From assembly GCF_013449725.1 (NCBI RefSeq), contig NZ_JACCFF010000006.1, forward strand, positions 287,432 to 351,431: a DNA stretch of 64,000 bases, given 5' to 3'. This DNA is from Mycobacteroides sp. LB1 (GTDB lineage Bacteria > Actinomycetota > Actinomycetes > Mycobacteriales > Mycobacteriaceae). The translations under genes and the position numbers were made by a program. Numbering within the stretch: position 1 is the first letter of the stretch; every line of letters begins with the position of its first letter. The notes below the pieces were generated by a model. It made no database searches and was not told the DNA's origin. It worked only from the letters and a program-made list of their open reading frames with translations. Shown in pieces: positions 1-9,396 of the stretch.

Positions 1-6
1 GCGGGG

Positions 7-1269
7 CTACCGCTCGAGAGCCCTGTTCGCGGCCTGCTGTGCCTGTTGCAGTGCGGTGTGAACATCGAGGCGGCCCAGGAACATCTCCGCGAAATACGGT
101 TTCAGCGCGGCGAATCCGGCCCCGAATCCTTGGCCACCCGGGGCCGCGATCTGTGCACCGTTCAACACCTCGAAGAACGGGCCGACATCGACACCCTTGT
201 CGGCCCAGTGCTGAAGGTATGGCTCGCGTGCGGTCAGCACGGCGGGTATGGCCGAGCCGCTGCGGCCCAAGGATGAGTTCCCGTCGGTGCTGCCCATCCA
301 GGCCAGCACCCTCTTGACGGCCTCGGGATGCGGTGAGGACGAGTTCGCGGCGGCCACAATGCCGTTGGTAACGCTGACGCGGCCCTCCGGGCCCGCCGGC
401 ATCATCGCCACACCCCAGGGGAAGGTCGCGTTCTGTTGGATCTGGGCCAGGTTGTAGGTGCCCGACTGAAAGAGCGCCATCCGTCCCTGCAGGAACTGGT
501 TGCGGGAGAAGTCGTTGTTGTCGTTGGTATCGGCGGCCGACGGCGCCACCTTGTCGACGTTGATGAGGTCGACGAGGTATCTGAACGCCATCTCGGCCTG
601 GGGATTGGCGAACGCGAACTTGTCGTCCTGCTGGAAGACGGCACCCGCCGATCCCAGGTAGTTCAGGTAGATGCCTTGTAAGTCGTTGGCGGCGTTGTAT
701 GCCCAGTGTCCGGGCCCGGTGAGCCGGTGCAGCATCGGGCGCAGGGTGTCGACGGCGGGGTCGGCGTCCCACCGTAGATCCGCGAGCTCGTCCGGGTCGA
801 CCTGCGCCTCGTCGAGCAGGTTCTTGTTGTAGTACAGGGCAATCCCGGCGTCGCTGAGCTGGGGGACACCCCAGAGCTTGCCTGCTCGGGTGAACTGCGT
901 GACGACGGACGGATCCCAGTCGGCTTGCGGGTCAACGGGGATCAGATTGCCGGTGTCGGCGTAGTCGGACAGGTAGGCGTTACTGAGCCAGAAGATGTCG
1001 TCGGCGCCGCGCCCGGCCACATCGGTGCGCAGGGAGTTGAAGTAGCCCGCATAGGACGTCACCGTGGTCACCACGGTTATGTCGGGATTGCGCCGGGTGA
1101 ACTCATCGAAGGAGCTGCGGTAGGCGTTGGCCACCTGCTCATCCCACACCCGCACGGTGACAACCGTTTTCCCATGCGGTGTCTTGGGAATCCCGAGCCA
1201 TGCCGCAAGTCCGAAGAGCAGCAGGGCGACCAGCCCGAGGGTGAGGACGGCGCGGGTGGAGGATTTCAT
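7..1269 (-). CDS. uspC: ABC transporter sugar-binding protein, UspC-like
   Basis: Extracytoplasmic solute-binding protein (family 1) of a carbohydrate ABC importer; M. tuberculosis UspC binds amino sugars. It is 420 residues. The N-terminus is a hydrophobic segment (about residues 8-26) followed by a typical binding-protein fold start (TVVTVRVWDEQ). The ATG at 1269 overlaps the stop of the upstream permease by one base (TGATG), which fixes the start although the frame stays open further upstream. No cysteine follows the hydrophobic segment, so the lipobox usual for mycobacterial binding proteins is absent and the protein may stay as a signal-anchored protein. It is the last gene of the minus-strand set uspA-uspB-uspC; as in M. 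tuberculosis, no ATPase gene is beside it. The usp assignment rests on this order and the adjacent tldD/pmbA pair. Confidence 0.82.
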   Translation of the reverse strand: MKSSTRAVLTLGLVALLLFGLAAWLGIPKTPHGKTVVTVRVWDEQVANAYRSSFDEFTRRNPDITVVTTVTSYAGYFNSLRTDVAGRGADDIFWLSNAYLSDYADTGNLIPVDPQADWDPSVVTQFTRAGKLWGVPQLSDAGIALYYNKNLLDEAQVDPDELADLRWDADPAVDTLRPMLHRLTGPGHWAYNAANDLQGIYLNYLGSAGAVFQQDDKFAFANPQAEMAFRYLVDLINVDKVAPSAADTNDNNDFSRNQFLQGRMALFQSGTYNLAQIQQNATFPWGVAMMPAGPEGRVSVTNGIVAAANSSSPHPEAVKRVLAWMGSTDGNSSLGRSGSAIPAVLTAREPYLQHWADKGVDVGPFFEVLNGAQIAAPGGQGFGAGFAALKPYFAEMFLGRLDVHTALQQAQQAANRALER

Positions 1270-2084
1270 CACTTGAGTCCGGACAGGGTGATGGAACGGA
1301 CGATGTACTTCTGGAATGCCACGAAGAGGATCACCAGCGGCACGGTCGCCACGGTGGTCGCCGCCATCACGATGGGCCACTGCGCATTGAACTGGGATTG
1401 CAGCCCGGCCGTCGCCACGGTGAGCACCCGCCAGGTGCCTCCGCTGGTGATCACCAACGGCCACATGAAGTTGTTCCATTGCGAGACCACGGTGATGAGG
1501 GTCAGCGTGATGAGGATCGGACGGCTTATCGGCACCACCACATGCCACAGGATGTCGAGGGTGTTGGCGCCGTCGAGGCGGGCCGCCCGAATCAGGTCGT
1601 CGGGAATGGTGCGGAAGTGTTCACGCAGCAGGAAGATCGCATAGGGCGAACCGAATATGAACGGGATGACCAATGCCCAGAACGTGTTCCGCAATCCGAC
1701 CTGAGTGAGCATCAGATACATCGGCACCACGGTCACTGTCGCCGGGATCATCAGCGTGGCCAGATACACCCAGAACAGTCCGTCGCGTCCCGGGAATTGC
1801 AGGCGCGCAAAGGCGTATGCGGCGAGCACGGAGAACGTCAGTTGACCGATCACGATGATCGCCGTCATCAACACCGTCACCAGGGCCGCGCGCCCGAACC
1901 CGGCATCGGCCAGGCCGGTGTAGTTGGCGACCGTGAACGGATTCGGCGCCGCTAGCGGAGAGTCGGTGGCGAACTGCCGCGTCGACTTCAGTGATGCCGA
2001 GACCGCCAACAGGAACGGGCCCAGCGTGATCGCGGCGCCGACGGTCAGCAGCAGATACACCAGAGCATTCCTAGACCAGGTCAT
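1269..2084 (-). CDS. uspB: Sugar ABC transporter permease, UspB-like
   Basis: Inner-membrane permease subunit of the amino-sugar importer, 271 residues, MalG/LacG type. Six hydrophobic segments are visible. The cytoplasmic EAA loop that contacts the ATPase is present around residues 175-205 (EHFRTIPDDLIRAARLDGAN, then a W...VPISRPIL block). The start (GTG/ATG region at 2084) lies inside the 3' end of uspA (14-nt overlap), and the stop overlaps the uspC start, so the three genes should be translationally coupled. Substrate is inferred from the M. tuberculosis orthologue cluster, not visible in the sequence. Confidence 0.85.
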   Translation of the reverse strand: MTWSRNALVYLLLTVGAAITLGPFLLAVSASLKSTRQFATDSPLAAPNPFTVANYTGLADAGFGRAALVTVLMTAIIVIGQLTFSVLAAYAFARLQFPGRDGLFWVYLATLMIPATVTVVPMYLMLTQVGLRNTFWALVIPFIFGSPYAIFLLREHFRTIPDDLIRAARLDGANTLDILWHVVVPISRPILITLTLITVVSQWNNFMWPLVITSGGTWRVLTVATAGLQSQFNAQWPIVMAATTVATVPLVILFVAFQKYIVRSITLSGLK

Positions 2085-2937
2085 AGCTCACCCGGGTCCG
2101 GAAGTAGCGGTGCTGAATCACCGTGATGGTGACCAGGATCAGGAACAGGATCAGCGACATGGCGGCCGAGCGTCCGACATGGGCAGACTCGAACGCCTCG
2201 GCGTACACGCGGTGCGCGGCCAGGTCGGTGCGGTTCTGCGGGCCGCCGCTGGTGAGCGCGTACACGGTGTCGAAGGTCTGCACCGCGCTCACCACACCGG
2301 TGACAAGGACGAAGAAGAACGTGGGCCGCAGCATCGGCAGGGTTATCCGGCGGAACCGCTGCCACGACGTCGCGCCGTCCACCCGGGCGGCGTTGTGCAC
2401 ATCGCCGGGGATAGCCAACAGACCCGCCATGAAGAACAGCGCCACGTAGCCGACGTTGGTCCACACACTGACCGTCGCCACCACCGGCAGCGCCAGGTTC
2501 GGGTCGGTGAGCCATTCGATGCGTTGCCCCAGCAGCGCGTTGATCGCACCATCGGTGGGCGCCAGCATCCAATGCCACAGCACGCCGATGGCCAACGGCG
2601 CACAGATCCACGGGATGACGTAGATGGTCCGGAAGAGCACGGTGCCGGGCAGGCCGCGCACCAGCAGCGTCGCCGCAGCCAGCCCGAGCGCCGTCTGCAC
2701 CGGAATCACCAGCGCCACGAAGAGCAGCGTCACCAGCAGGGAATGGCCGAAGGCGCCATCGGAGAACACCGAACGCCAGTTGTCCAGGCCGACGAACTCG
2801 ATGGGGCCCAGCAGATCCCAGCGGCACAGGCTCAGCCACATCACCACCAGGATGGGCAGCAGCAGAAACGCCGCCACCCCGAACAGGCTCGGGGCCAGCA
2901 GTCCGTACGCGACGGCTGTCTGCCGGGAGCGTGTCAC
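2071..2937 (-). CDS. uspA: Sugar ABC transporter permease, UspA-like
   Basis: First gene of the usp operon: MalF/UgpA-type permease of 288 residues with six predicted membrane helices and an EAA loop near residues 180-205 (IPGDVHNAARVDGATSW followed by ITLPMLRPT). It pairs with the downstream UspB-like permease to form the transmembrane channel. The start is GTG at 2937; the divergent tldD-like gene begins only 14-41 nt away, so both promoters must lie in a very short interval or inside the coding sequences. Membership in UspABC is inferred from order and neighbours. Confidence 0.85.
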   Translation of the reverse strand: MTRSRQTAVAYGLLAPSLFGVAAFLLLPILVVMWLSLCRWDLLGPIEFVGLDNWRSVFSDGAFGHSLLVTLLFVALVIPVQTALGLAAATLLVRGLPGTVLFRTIYVIPWICAPLAIGVLWHWMLAPTDGAINALLGQRIEWLTDPNLALPVVATVSVWTNVGYVALFFMAGLLAIPGDVHNAARVDGATSWQRFRRITLPMLRPTFFFVLVTGVVSAVQTFDTVYALTSGGPQNRTDLAAHRVYAEAFESAHVGRSAAMSLILFLILVTITVIQHRYFRTRVSYDLV

Positions 2938-2951
2938 TGGGACATTAAACC

Positions 2952-4493
2952 GTGGACAGCGTAGGTACGGTTGAGCGCGTGACTCGGTCCGTAGATCCTG
3001 ATTTCCTGGCGCTACCCCGCGCCGAACTTGCCGACGCCGCCCTGAACGCGGCGCGCACCGCTGGCGCCAGCTATGCCGACCTGCGCATCCATCGGCTGAT
3101 CAACGAGGAGCTGGTGCTTCGCGATGAGCAAGTGGAGACGGCGGTATCGGGACGCACCATCGGTTTGGCGGTGCGGGTGATCGTCGACGGCACCTGGGGA
3201 TTCGCCTCCCACGTGCAGCTCGACATGACGGCCGCTGCCGAGACCGCGCGCCGGGCCGTGGCCGTCGCGCGCGGACTGCACAGCCTGAACCGCGAACGCG
3301 TCGAGCTGGCGGCGGAGCCGGTCTATGCCGACGTTCAGTGGGTGTCCGAATACGAGATCGACCCGTTCCAGGTGGCGCAGGCCGACAAGATCGCGGTGCT
3401 GCAGGAGTATTCGGGGCGGCTGCTGGCCTCCGACGGGGTGGACCACGCCTCGGCGACGCTGACGGCGGTCAAGGAGCAGACCTTCTACGCCGACACCTTC
3501 GGCTCGTCGATCACCCAGCAGCGGGTCCGGGTCATGTCGCAGCTGGACGCGATCGCCGTCGACGCCGCTACCGGGTCCTTCGAAACCATGCGCACCCTGG
3601 CCCCGCCGATGGGCCGCGGCTGGGAAGCCATCGGTAGCGACGGGGTGTGGGACTGGAGCACCGAGCTGCGCGAGATCCCCGAGCTGCTTACCGAGAAGGT
3701 GAAGGCACCCAGCGTTGTCGCGGGCCCCACCGACCTGGTGATTGATCCGACCAACCTGTGGCTGACCATTCACGAATCCATCGGCCACGCCACCGAATAC
3801 GACAGGGCCATCGGCTATGAGGCCGCCTACGCGGGCACCTCCTTCGCGACTCCCGACAAGCTCGGCACCATGAAGTACGGCTCGCCCGTCATGAATGTCA
3901 CCGCCGACCGCAACGAGCGGCACGGGCTTGCCTCGGTGGGATACGACGACGAGGGGGTGGCCTCGCAGCGCTGGGATCTGGTGCGCGACGGCATCTTCGT
4001 CGGGTACCAGCTGGACCGGGTGTTCGCACCACGGCTGGGGCAGGAGCGCTCTAACGGCTGCTCGTACGCCGACTCGCCGCACCACGTGCCCATCCAGCGC
4101 ATGGCTAACGTGTCGCTGCTGGCCTCCCCGGATGAGCGCAGCACCGACGATCTGATCTCCGGCGTGGAGGACGGCATCTACATCGTCGGCGACAAGTCGT
4201 GGTCAATCGATATGCAGCGCTACAACTTCCAGTTCACCGGGCAACGGTTCTTCCGCATCCGCGGCGGCAAGCTGGACGGGCAGCTGCGCGATGTCGCCTA
4301 CCAGGCCACCACCACCGATTTCTGGGGGTCGATGGAAGCCGTTGGCGGGCAATCGACCTGGCGTCTGGGGGGAGCGTTCAACTGCGGTAAGGCCCAGCCC
4401 GGGCAGGTGGCGGCGGTGAGCCATGGCTGCCCGTCGGCACTGTTCCGCGGCGTCAGCGTGCTGAACACCAAGCAGGAAGGTGGTGCCGCATGA
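2952..4493 (+). CDS. TldD-family metalloprotease subunit (Rv2315c-like)
   Basis: TldD/PmbA (modulator of DNA gyrase) family. TldD and its PmbA/TldE partner form a heterodimeric metalloprotease that degrades small or unfolded peptides. The product is 513 residues from the GTG at 2952; GTG at 2979 (nine codons later) is an equally plausible start and gives an N-terminus closer to the family. The zinc motif HExxxH is present as HESIGH at about residues 274-279, marking this as the catalytic TldD subunit. The gene overlaps the pmbA-like gene by 4 nt (ATGA), as expected for an obligate complex. The M. tuberculosis pair Rv2315c/Rv2314c also sits beside uspABC. Confidence 0.88.
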   Translation: MDSVGTVERVTRSVDPDFLALPRAELADAALNAARTAGASYADLRIHRLINEELVLRDEQVETAVSGRTIGLAVRVIVDGTWGFASHVQLDMTAAAETARRAVAVARGLHSLNRERVELAAEPVYADVQWVSEYEIDPFQVAQADKIAVLQEYSGRLLASDGVDHASATLTAVKEQTFYADTFGSSITQQRVRVMSQLDAIAVDAATGSFETMRTLAPPMGRGWEAIGSDGVWDWSTELREIPELLTEKVKAPSVVAGPTDLVIDPTNLWLTIHESIGHATEYDRAIGYEAAYAGTSFATPDKLGTMKYGSPVMNVTADRNERHGLASVGYDDEGVASQRWDLVRDGIFVGYQLDRVFAPRLGQERSNGCSYADSPHHVPIQRMANVSLLASPDERSTDDLISGVEDGIYIVGDKSWSIDMQRYNFQFTGQRFFRIRGGKLDGQLRDVAYQATTTDFWGSMEAVGGQSTWRLGGAFNCGKAQPGQVAAVSHGCPSALFRGVSVLNTKQEGGAA

Positions 4494-5866
4494 TTCCCGC
4501 ACAGCAGCTCGCCGAGGATGTGCTGGCCGAGGCCGCGCGCCGCGGCGGTGCCGATGACACCATCGTCCTGATTCAGGACAGCAGCGAGGCATCGTTGCGC
4601 TGGGCGGGCAGCTCCATGACTACCAACGGTGAGTCCGTCAAACGCGGCATCGCGGTGGTTTCTATTGTCCGGCAGGGGGAGCAGGTCCGGGTTGGCTCGG
4701 TGCTCACCGAGGATGCCGATCCGGCTGCGCTCGCGGCTCTGGTGGCAGCCAGCCAGGCCGAGGCCGCGTCGGCACCCCCATCGCGTGACGCCATGCCGCT
4801 GCTGGGCCCCGGCGATACCGCGGGCGAGGCGTGGAATGCGGAGATCTCGCCCACCGGCGCAGACGTGTTCGGATCGTTGGCCGCTGACCTATCGACCGGC
4901 TTCGATGGTCCCGACACCTTGTACGGGTACGCCAGGCACGAGCGTCAGACCACCTTCCTGGCCTCGTCGACAGGGCTGCGCCGTCGGTTCACCCAGCCGA
5001 CGGGGCAGGTGGAGATCAACGCGAAACGCGGTGTCGGCAGCGCTTGGGCCGGTGTATGCACTCCTGAATTTATCAATGTGCCAACGGAATCGCTGTTGCG
5101 TCAGCTCTCGGAGAGGCTGACGGCCGCGCAGAACCAGATCGAGCTTCCGGCCGGGCGTTACGAGACGCTGCTGCCGCCGTCGGCCACCGGGGATCTCATG
5201 CAGTACCTGGTGTGGACGATGGGTGGGCGCGGTGCGCACGAGGGCCGCAACGCCTTCGCGGGGCCGGGTGGCACCCGGATCGGTGAACGGCTCACCGACC
5301 TGCCGGTCACAGTCTATTCGGATCCGTCGTACCCGGGACTGCAGAGCAGCCCGTTTGTGGCGACCCCCATTTCGCGGGAATCGTTGTCGGTCTTCGACAA
5401 CGGCGTGGGCATCGAGCGGGTCGACTGGGTACGGGACGGCGTGATCAACGCGCTGAGCTACACGCGCGCCGATGCGGCCGAATTCGATGCCGCGCCAACG
5501 GTGGGCGCCGATAACCTGATCATGACCGGGGGAGGCGGGGCGACGCTGGAGGAGATGATCGCCACCACCGAGAACGGTCTGCTGCTGACCACGCTGTGGT
5601 ACATCCGCGATGTAGACCCGACGACGCTGCTGCTGACCGGACTCACCCGCGACGGGGTGTACCTGGTGCGCGACGGTCAGATCACCGGCGCCGTCAACAA
5701 CTTCCGGTTCAACGAGAGCCCGATCGATCTGCTGCGGCGGGTCACCGAGGTGGGTGCCACCGAGTACACGCTGCCGCGCGAGTGGAGCGATTACGCGACC
5801 CGGCAAGCCATGCCGGCGCTGCGGATCCCGGACTTCCACATGTCGTCGGTGAGCGCCGCCCAGTAG
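4490..5866 (+). CDS. PmbA/TldE-family peptidase subunit (Rv2314c-like)
   Basis: Partner of the TldD-like subunit, 458 residues. It has the PmbA/TldE fold but no HExxxH motif, which agrees with the known division of labour in which only TldD carries the metal site. Conserved family features are visible in the C-terminal half, including the ENGLLLT block near residue 365 and VRDGQITGAVNNFRFNESP near residues 395-412. The ATG at 4490 overlaps the tldD stop (ATGA). The gene ends 26 nt before the convergent monooxygenase operon. The substrate in mycobacteria is not known from the sequence. Confidence 0.87.
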   Translation: MIPAQQLAEDVLAEAARRGGADDTIVLIQDSSEASLRWAGSSMTTNGESVKRGIAVVSIVRQGEQVRVGSVLTEDADPAALAALVAASQAEAASAPPSRDAMPLLGPGDTAGEAWNAEISPTGADVFGSLAADLSTGFDGPDTLYGYARHERQTTFLASSTGLRRRFTQPTGQVEINAKRGVGSAWAGVCTPEFINVPTESLLRQLSERLTAAQNQIELPAGRYETLLPPSATGDLMQYLVWTMGGRGAHEGRNAFAGPGGTRIGERLTDLPVTVYSDPSYPGLQSSPFVATPISRESLSVFDNGVGIERVDWVRDGVINALSYTRADAAEFDAAPTVGADNLIMTGGGGATLEEMIATTENGLLLTTLWYIRDVDPTTLLLTGLTRDGVYLVRDGQITGAVNNFRFNESPIDLLRRVTEVGATEYTLPREWSDYATRQAMPALRIPDFHMSSVSAAQ

Positions 5867-5892
5867 CTCGCGGCAGAGTCCGGGGCCCGACC

Positions 5893-7476
5893 CTACGGGT
5901 AGACGGTTACCCGTCCGTCCGTATCCGGATATCTGCGGGACTGGACGTAAGCCTCTCCCGCGGAACGCATCATCGCATTCGAATGTGCGATCGCGAACGG
6001 CCGCAGGAATGGGGTGTCGCCGTCCTTGTTGACGTAATAGCTGTGGGAGTTCGCGCAGTTGGGGCTTTTGAATACCAGGTTTTCGGTCGCGGTCACGGCC
6101 CGTTCGAAGAATTGGTCGAAGGCTTCCTGACTGACTTCCACGCGTGTCGCATGCCGGATGATGCCGTCGGCGATCATCTCGGTGGCGTGACTGGTGCACA
6201 TCTTGATGGTGTCGAACCAGTTGAACCCGACCACGCCATAGGGTCCGGGTGCCAGGAAATAGTTGGGGAATCCCGGCACCGCAACACCCTGGTAGGCGCG
6301 CATGCGGTTGTTTTCCCAGAAGTCGCCGAGGTCCTCTCCATCGATACCCTGCACCGTGTAGGGCAGGTCGAACACCTTGAACCCGGTAGCGAGGATCAGG
6401 GTATCGAGGGGGTGCAGGACGCCATCGGCGGTTTCGATTCCCTCGGGGACGATTCGGGCGATGGAGTCGGTGACCAGATCGACGTCCGTGCGGGCGAATG
6501 TCTCAAGGTAGTTGGCCGACGCAGAGGGCCGTTTGCACGCGAAACCGTAAGTGGGAATGAGCTTCTTACGCAGCTCACGATCCTTGATGCGAGCTCTCAT
6601 GCTGGCCTTGACCACGGCGCCCGCGACCTTGGTGGCATACGGGAACTGTTTGTAGTGCACCACGCCGACGGTCTGTACCAGATCGCCGCCGAGCGCACCA
6701 CCGAACCTGATGGACCGCAGCAGAAATGGGGTGTATCGCAATACCCGCCGAAGGACGGGAGGTATCGACGGGTTCGTCTTGGGGCCCACGTAGATGGGGG
6801 TGCGCTGGAACACCGTCAGATGCTTCACCGTATCGGCGATCGCCGGGATGATCTGGATACCGGAGGCTCCGGTACCGATCACCGCGGCCCTCTTGCCTGC
6901 CAGTGGATAGTCATGATCCCACTCCTGTGACAAGATCGTCTTGCCGGCAAAGGATTCCAGCCCGGGAATATCCGGCACGGCCGGTGTACTCAAGGCGCCG
7001 TGGCAGGACACGATGAATCGGGTGGTGATCTCGAATTCGCCGTCGGCGTCCACGGCGCGGACCCGCCAGAGGTCGTTGATCTCATCGAAGACGACGCCAC
7101 GGACGGTGGTGTTCAGCCGTGTCTTTTCCCTCAGCCCGAATTTGTCGGCGCAGTCCTGCGCGTATTGCCGAAGTTCACTGCCGGGTGCGAACATTCGGGA
7201 CCATTTGGGGTTGGGAGCCTCCGCGTAGGAGTACGCCATCGAGGGGATGTCCACCTCAATGCCCGGATACGTATTGTGCCTCCAGGTTCCACCGACCCCG
7301 TCGGACTTCTCGAGGATCAGGAAGTTCTCGATACCTTTCTTACGGAGCCGGTTTCCGGCGGCGAGTCCGCCGAACCCGGCTCCGATGACGACCGCGACCA
7401 GATCAGGTACCAGCAGATCCTTGTACGCCGGGACGGCATCGTTGCCTATCGCGCGGGCCGCGGAGAACGTCGTCAT
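5893..7476 (-). CDS. Baeyer-Villiger-like flavoprotein monooxygenase with altered fingerprint
   Basis: FAD/NADPH class B monooxygenase family, 527 residues. The FAD Rossmann motif GAGFGG is at residues 32-37 and the NADPH motif GTGASG at 201-206. The Baeyer-Villiger fingerprint FxGxxxHxxxW[PD] is recognisable at residues 176-187 (FAGKTILSQEWD), but leucine 182 replaces the histidine that normally controls the Criegee intermediate, so ketone oxygenation should not be assumed. It is the last gene of a four-gene minus operon; its ATG overlaps the stop of the EphD-like gene by 4 nt. Mycobacteria carry many paralogues (EtaA, MymA and others); the substrate is unknown, though lipid or sterol-like compounds would suit the neighbours. 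Confidence 0.85.
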   Translation of the reverse strand: MTTFSAARAIGNDAVPAYKDLLVPDLVAVVIGAGFGGLAAGNRLRKKGIENFLILEKSDGVGGTWRHNTYPGIEVDIPSMAYSYAEAPNPKWSRMFAPGSELRQYAQDCADKFGLREKTRLNTTVRGVVFDEINDLWRVRAVDADGEFEITTRFIVSCHGALSTPAVPDIPGLESFAGKTILSQEWDHDYPLAGKRAAVIGTGASGIQIIPAIADTVKHLTVFQRTPIYVGPKTNPSIPPVLRRVLRYTPFLLRSIRFGGALGGDLVQTVGVVHYKQFPYATKVAGAVVKASMRARIKDRELRKKLIPTYGFACKRPSASANYLETFARTDVDLVTDSIARIVPEGIETADGVLHPLDTLILATGFKVFDLPYTVQGIDGEDLGDFWENNRMRAYQGVAVPGFPNYFLAPGPYGVVGFNWFDTIKMCTSHATEMIADGIIRHATRVEVSQEAFDQFFERAVTATENLVFKSPNCANSHSYYVNKDGDTPFLRPFAIAHSNAMMRSAGEAYVQSRRYPDTDGRVTVYP

Positions 7477-9314
7477 CGACCTTCCTTCTGTCCGGGAATG
7501 AGCTTCATCAGGTCGGTCATGCCGCCCTTGCTGGCGAAGAAGCGGCCCAAGCCGGGAGCGACCCGATTATTGAGGTACTGCAGGCGCGCCTCCGGTGTTA
7601 CCGGAACGACCTGCTTGTTTTTCTGGACCGCGCGCACGATCTGCTTGGCCACCTTTTCGGGGCCGTAGCGACGCATCGCATACGCCTTGTCGCCGGCCTG
7701 TTGCATGCGACTTTCTTCTTCGGCGCTCACACCTGAAATCTTGCTTGTGGAAATGATGTTGGTGTGCACGATGCCGGGGCAGATGGTGGTCACGCCAATT
7801 CCGTGGGTGGCCAGGTCCGCACGTAGGCAGTCGGAGAACATGAAGACCGCCGACTTGCTGGTCGAGTACGCGGAGAACTTCTGTTGCGGCGAATACGCGG
7901 CCATGCTCGACAGATTGACGATATGCCCGCCAAGGCCACGCTCGGCCATCTTGGCACCGAACGCACGGCTGCCGTTCACCACACCGTAGAGATTGATGTC
8001 GATGACGCGCTTGAACTCCGCGGCCGGTGTCTCCAGGAACCCGCCCGCAGCGCCGACGCCGGCGTTGTTGACCAGTATGTCGGGTACGCCGTGGTTGGCG
8101 AATACCTCGTCGGCGTGCGCGTTGATGGCCGCTTCGTCGGCGACGTTGAGCTGGTAGGCGTGTGCGATGCCGCCGTCCTGCTCGATCAGTGCCACGGTCT
8201 CCTTGGCGCCGTCGAGGTTGATATCCGAGAGCACCACCTCGGCGCCTTCACGGGCGAACTCCCGGGCGGTTTCCCGCCCGATACCGCTACCGCCGCCGGT
8301 GATGACCACCAAATGATCCTCGAAAGGCTTGCGGCTCTTGCCCATCTCGGAACGTCGCAGTGCCCGCGCCGGCGGCTTACCGCTTACCGCGTCGATCAGC
8401 TCGACGGTCGCCGCCGCCAGCACCTGCGGGTGCGAGAACGGCAGCCAGTGACCGCCGTCGAGCACCCGACGCCAGGTCTGCTTGTTCCAGATGGGCTCGT
8501 CGTCGTAGCACGACTGCCTGATGGCGGGATCGCGCTTTCCGACGATGACTTGAACGGGGACGTTCGTGTAGCGATCTTCGGGGTGTAAGACGGCGGGAAT
8601 GGCGTTCGCCCGATAGACGCGCAACGCCCTGGTGATATCGCTGCTGAAGGTGGGGCCGAGGTGGATCTGTTCGGCCGGTGCGCCTTCCCCTATGGAAAGA
8701 CCGGTACGCCAACGTGTCTCGTTGACCAGCAGCTTCATGAGCAGGTTGGGGAGACCGGGCGTGCCGAACGCCAGCATGTAGAGGACAGATCCGATCTGGC
8801 CCAGAGCCAACGCCAGGTTCTTGGGGGTGGGATGCGCTAGCCGAGCCCGCACCCATTTGCTCATGTGGCTGGCACACGGCGCGGACACCGACGTGAACGA
8901 GGCAAACCGGTGCTCCAGTTCGGGGTCGCAGATGGCCTCCCACGAGGCGGCGCTGCCCCAGTCGTGGGCCAGTACGTGCACCGGCTTGTCGGGACTGACG
9001 GCATTGGCCACGGCGACGTAGTCGCTGGCCATTTCGGTGAGCCGGAAATCACGGAAATTCTTCGGATTGGTGGTTTTTCCTGCGCCACGGTTGTCGATGG
9101 CCACCAACCGGAACCGGTCCCGCAACAGCGGGGTCACGCCGTCCCAGAGATGATGCGTGTCGGGCCAGCCGTGCGTCAGCAGGATGGTCTCTCCGGTGGG
9201 GTTGCCCTGTACGAAGTAGGCCACGTGGATGTCGCCATTGCGCACCACATGCTCGGTTATTTCGGTGGTGTCGTCCCCGGCCAATGTGGGTTTGGGATCG
9301 ATGGTGCTCGTCAT
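7473..9314 (-). CDS. ephD: Epoxide hydrolase / short-chain dehydrogenase fusion, EphD-like
   Basis: Two-domain enzyme like M. tuberculosis EphD (Rv2214c). Residues about 20-300 are an alpha/beta hydrolase of the epoxide-hydrolase branch: HGWPD oxyanion-side motif and nucleophile aspartate in HDWGS. Residues about 315-580 are a classical SDR: TGGGSGIGR cofactor loop, NNAG, and the catalytic YSTSK. The start is ATG at 9314 (MTSTIDPKP), giving 613 residues; an in-frame earlier start adds 19 residues that look non-coding. The fusion suggests channelled processing of an epoxide or ester followed by oxidation of the alcohol formed. It sits between a 2Fe-2S reductase (82-nt gap) and the Baeyer-Villiger-like gene (ATGA overlap). 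EphD orthology is judged from remembered sequence similarity. Confidence 0.85.
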   Translation of the reverse strand: MTSTIDPKPTLAGDDTTEITEHVVRNGDIHVAYFVQGNPTGETILLTHGWPDTHHLWDGVTPLLRDRFRLVAIDNRGAGKTTNPKNFRDFRLTEMASDYVAVANAVSPDKPVHVLAHDWGSAASWEAICDPELEHRFASFTSVSAPCASHMSKWVRARLAHPTPKNLALALGQIGSVLYMLAFGTPGLPNLLMKLLVNETRWRTGLSIGEGAPAEQIHLGPTFSSDITRALRVYRANAIPAVLHPEDRYTNVPVQVIVGKRDPAIRQSCYDDEPIWNKQTWRRVLDGGHWLPFSHPQVLAAATVELIDAVSGKPPARALRRSEMGKSRKPFEDHLVVITGGGSGIGRETAREFAREGAEVVLSDINLDGAKETVALIEQDGGIAHAYQLNVADEAAINAHADEVFANHGVPDILVNNAGVGAAGGFLETPAAEFKRVIDINLYGVVNGSRAFGAKMAERGLGGHIVNLSSMAAYSPQQKFSAYSTSKSAVFMFSDCLRADLATHGIGVTTICPGIVHTNIISTSKISGVSAEEESRMQQAGDKAYAMRRYGPEKVAKQIVRAVQKNKQVVPVTPEARLQYLNNRVAPGLGRFFASKGGMTDLMKLIPGQKEGR

Positions 9315-9396
9315 GGTGGCTTCCGTTCGCGCTTTCTGTTGTGGTGACTCCCGGTCACCCGGAATGAACAAAAATCACCGAATATCGGTGTGCTGC

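Noticed and set aside
1924..2964. Long open frame on the plus strand (about 346 codons) over uspA/uspB
   Set aside because: It is antisense to two clear permease genes, rich in Arg/His/Gln as expected of a shadow frame in high-GC DNA, and has no recognisable domain.
4889..6199. 436-codon minus-strand frame over pmbA and the monooxygenase 3' end
   Set aside because: It overlaps two well-supported genes and its composition is typical of an antisense frame.
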